From contig CM034534.1 in NCBI GenBank assembly GCA_020002185.1, positions 32,966,049 through 33,030,048 on the forward strand: a stretch of DNA of 64,000 nucleotides, written 5' to 3'. Positions 63,191 to 64,000 of this stretch are shown piece by piece; position 1 is the first letter of the stretch; each line of letters starts with the position of its first letter. Under the pieces are notes generated by a model. The model saw only the letters and a program-made list of their open reading frames with translations. It ran no database searches and was not told the origin of the DNA. This stretch comes from Paraescarpia echinospica (taxonomy: Eukaryota; Annelida; Polychaeta; Sabellida; Siboglinidae). The translations under genes and the position numbers were made by a program.

Positions 63191-63640
63191 ACAATTTCTC
63201 ACTTACACCTTACAACAGTTAATATACAACTTAACAAATGTAATTTTTCTGTTACATTTATCTTCCCACTACCAGCTGTTCAGTTTCCATGGTAACAAGG
63301 TAATTGGGTGATTAAGGACCTGAGCATTCTTTGATTCCTTGGACTCATTAAGCTGCAACCTGATCCTTAGGTCATGGGTAACTTGTGCTAGATTAACCCA
63401 AGCTAACCTCAACAACCACCCCCAACACACCCCCTCTTGGGATTCCTGGGCAGTCCTGTTGCCCCTCCCAACATATTCCCCTCCTGGGGGTAACAGTGGG
63501 TGGTTTATCCTTATCTTTCCCCATCAGTTGTGGTGTCCAAGTTGTCTTCCCCTTTCAGAAAGTACATAGTTTTTATTAATGGGTGTAGTTGACTCAGATA
63601 GATGAAATTAATATACATTCCCACTGAGACAGCTACAAAT
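63191..63640. other. Gene-free intron stretch
   Basis: No feature recognised. Confidence 0.35.
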
Positions 63641-63644
63641 AATG

Positions 63645-63845
63645 ACCCTTGGGACTACATCACAATTTGTTCTTCCATCTTACATCAGTTTTTCCCAGTC
63701 TTGGCTATACACCCCTTCTAAGATCCCTCTTTTTATTACTCTATTTTGATCTTCGTTTTCTCCTTCTAAACCCTCTGCAGTTTTCCCTGCTCTCTTTGTC
63801 AATCTGTCCTGGTGCATTCTCTGTACACGTCTAACCAAATAATGA
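63645..63845 (-). pseudogene. LINE RT C-terminal tail fragment
   Basis: Minus strand: VRRVQRMHQDRLTKRAGKT, then after a frame change VIKRGILEGVYSQDWEKLM-stop, matching the HV.RM...R..K.........RW...VK.DL........W end of LINE RTs. Confidence 0.65.
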
Positions 63846-64000
63846 AATGTAGACTGTCACATGAGATAGTGTCCCCTGTGATAACAATGCATGCATGTGG
63901 CCAATTCTTTGGCAGGAAACATGTACTGTGTAGAAAACATTACTACTTTAGTATGGACATTTGTTTGTGGGACTCGTAGTACTATTCCATTGTGTAAGTG

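Overview
The window is AT-rich, intron-rich animal nuclear DNA. No bacterial-style operons, rRNA genes or standalone tRNA genes were seen. Two conserved animal genes lie in the same (+) orientation, and the rest is introns and intergenic DNA packed with transposon remnants. The mix of LINE tails, tRNA-headed SINEs, hAT, pogo-like and TA-flanked MITEs, and a PIN/CXC-type inverted-repeat element suggests a marine invertebrate (mollusc, lancelet, echinoderm or hemichordate). The species cannot be fixed from sequence alone.

Region 1 (284-13409): a complete CCDC149 gene. I could place 12 coding exons with GT/AG borders and consistent phases, adding up to 1500 nt (499 codons plus stop). Exon 8 (8534-8618) lies in no long open frame and was found by homology and phase. 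Introns carry an 8-bp-TSD hAT element (intron 1), a CR1/L2-like LINE (intron 3), SINEs, a pogo/Tigger-like element and a small TA MITE (both intron 8). Two splice junctions of this gene, the exon 6 acceptor and the exon 10 donor, sit in 41-bp minisatellites that have copied the junction itself.

Region 2 (13410-20200): CCDC149 3' flank, LINE RT tails, a near-perfect 129-bp palindrome, and a ~2.9-kb element (16448-19371). That element carries a broken PIN/CXC-domain gene between very long inverted arms that run into the 3' end of its reading frame.

Region 3 (20811-61881): an HSPA12-like gene (HSP70-type ATPase fold), incomplete in the window. A CpG-rich first exon (20811-21372) joins in phase with a 1.8-kb exon (60107-61881) across a ~38.7-kb intron. 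The ATPase domain follows an acidic and Lys/Ser-rich N-terminal extension of nearly 690 residues. Later exons lie beyond the window.

The long intron holds the most striking repeats. A 3.9-kb satellite (about 58 copies of 67 bp) has grown inside the terminus of a MITE that is also present as dispersed copies. There is a 133-bp satellite in ten phased copies, a TTAA-flanked MITE with long arms, and an ~870-bp fold-back. The last 2 kb is the next HSPA12 intron with a SINE and LINE tails.
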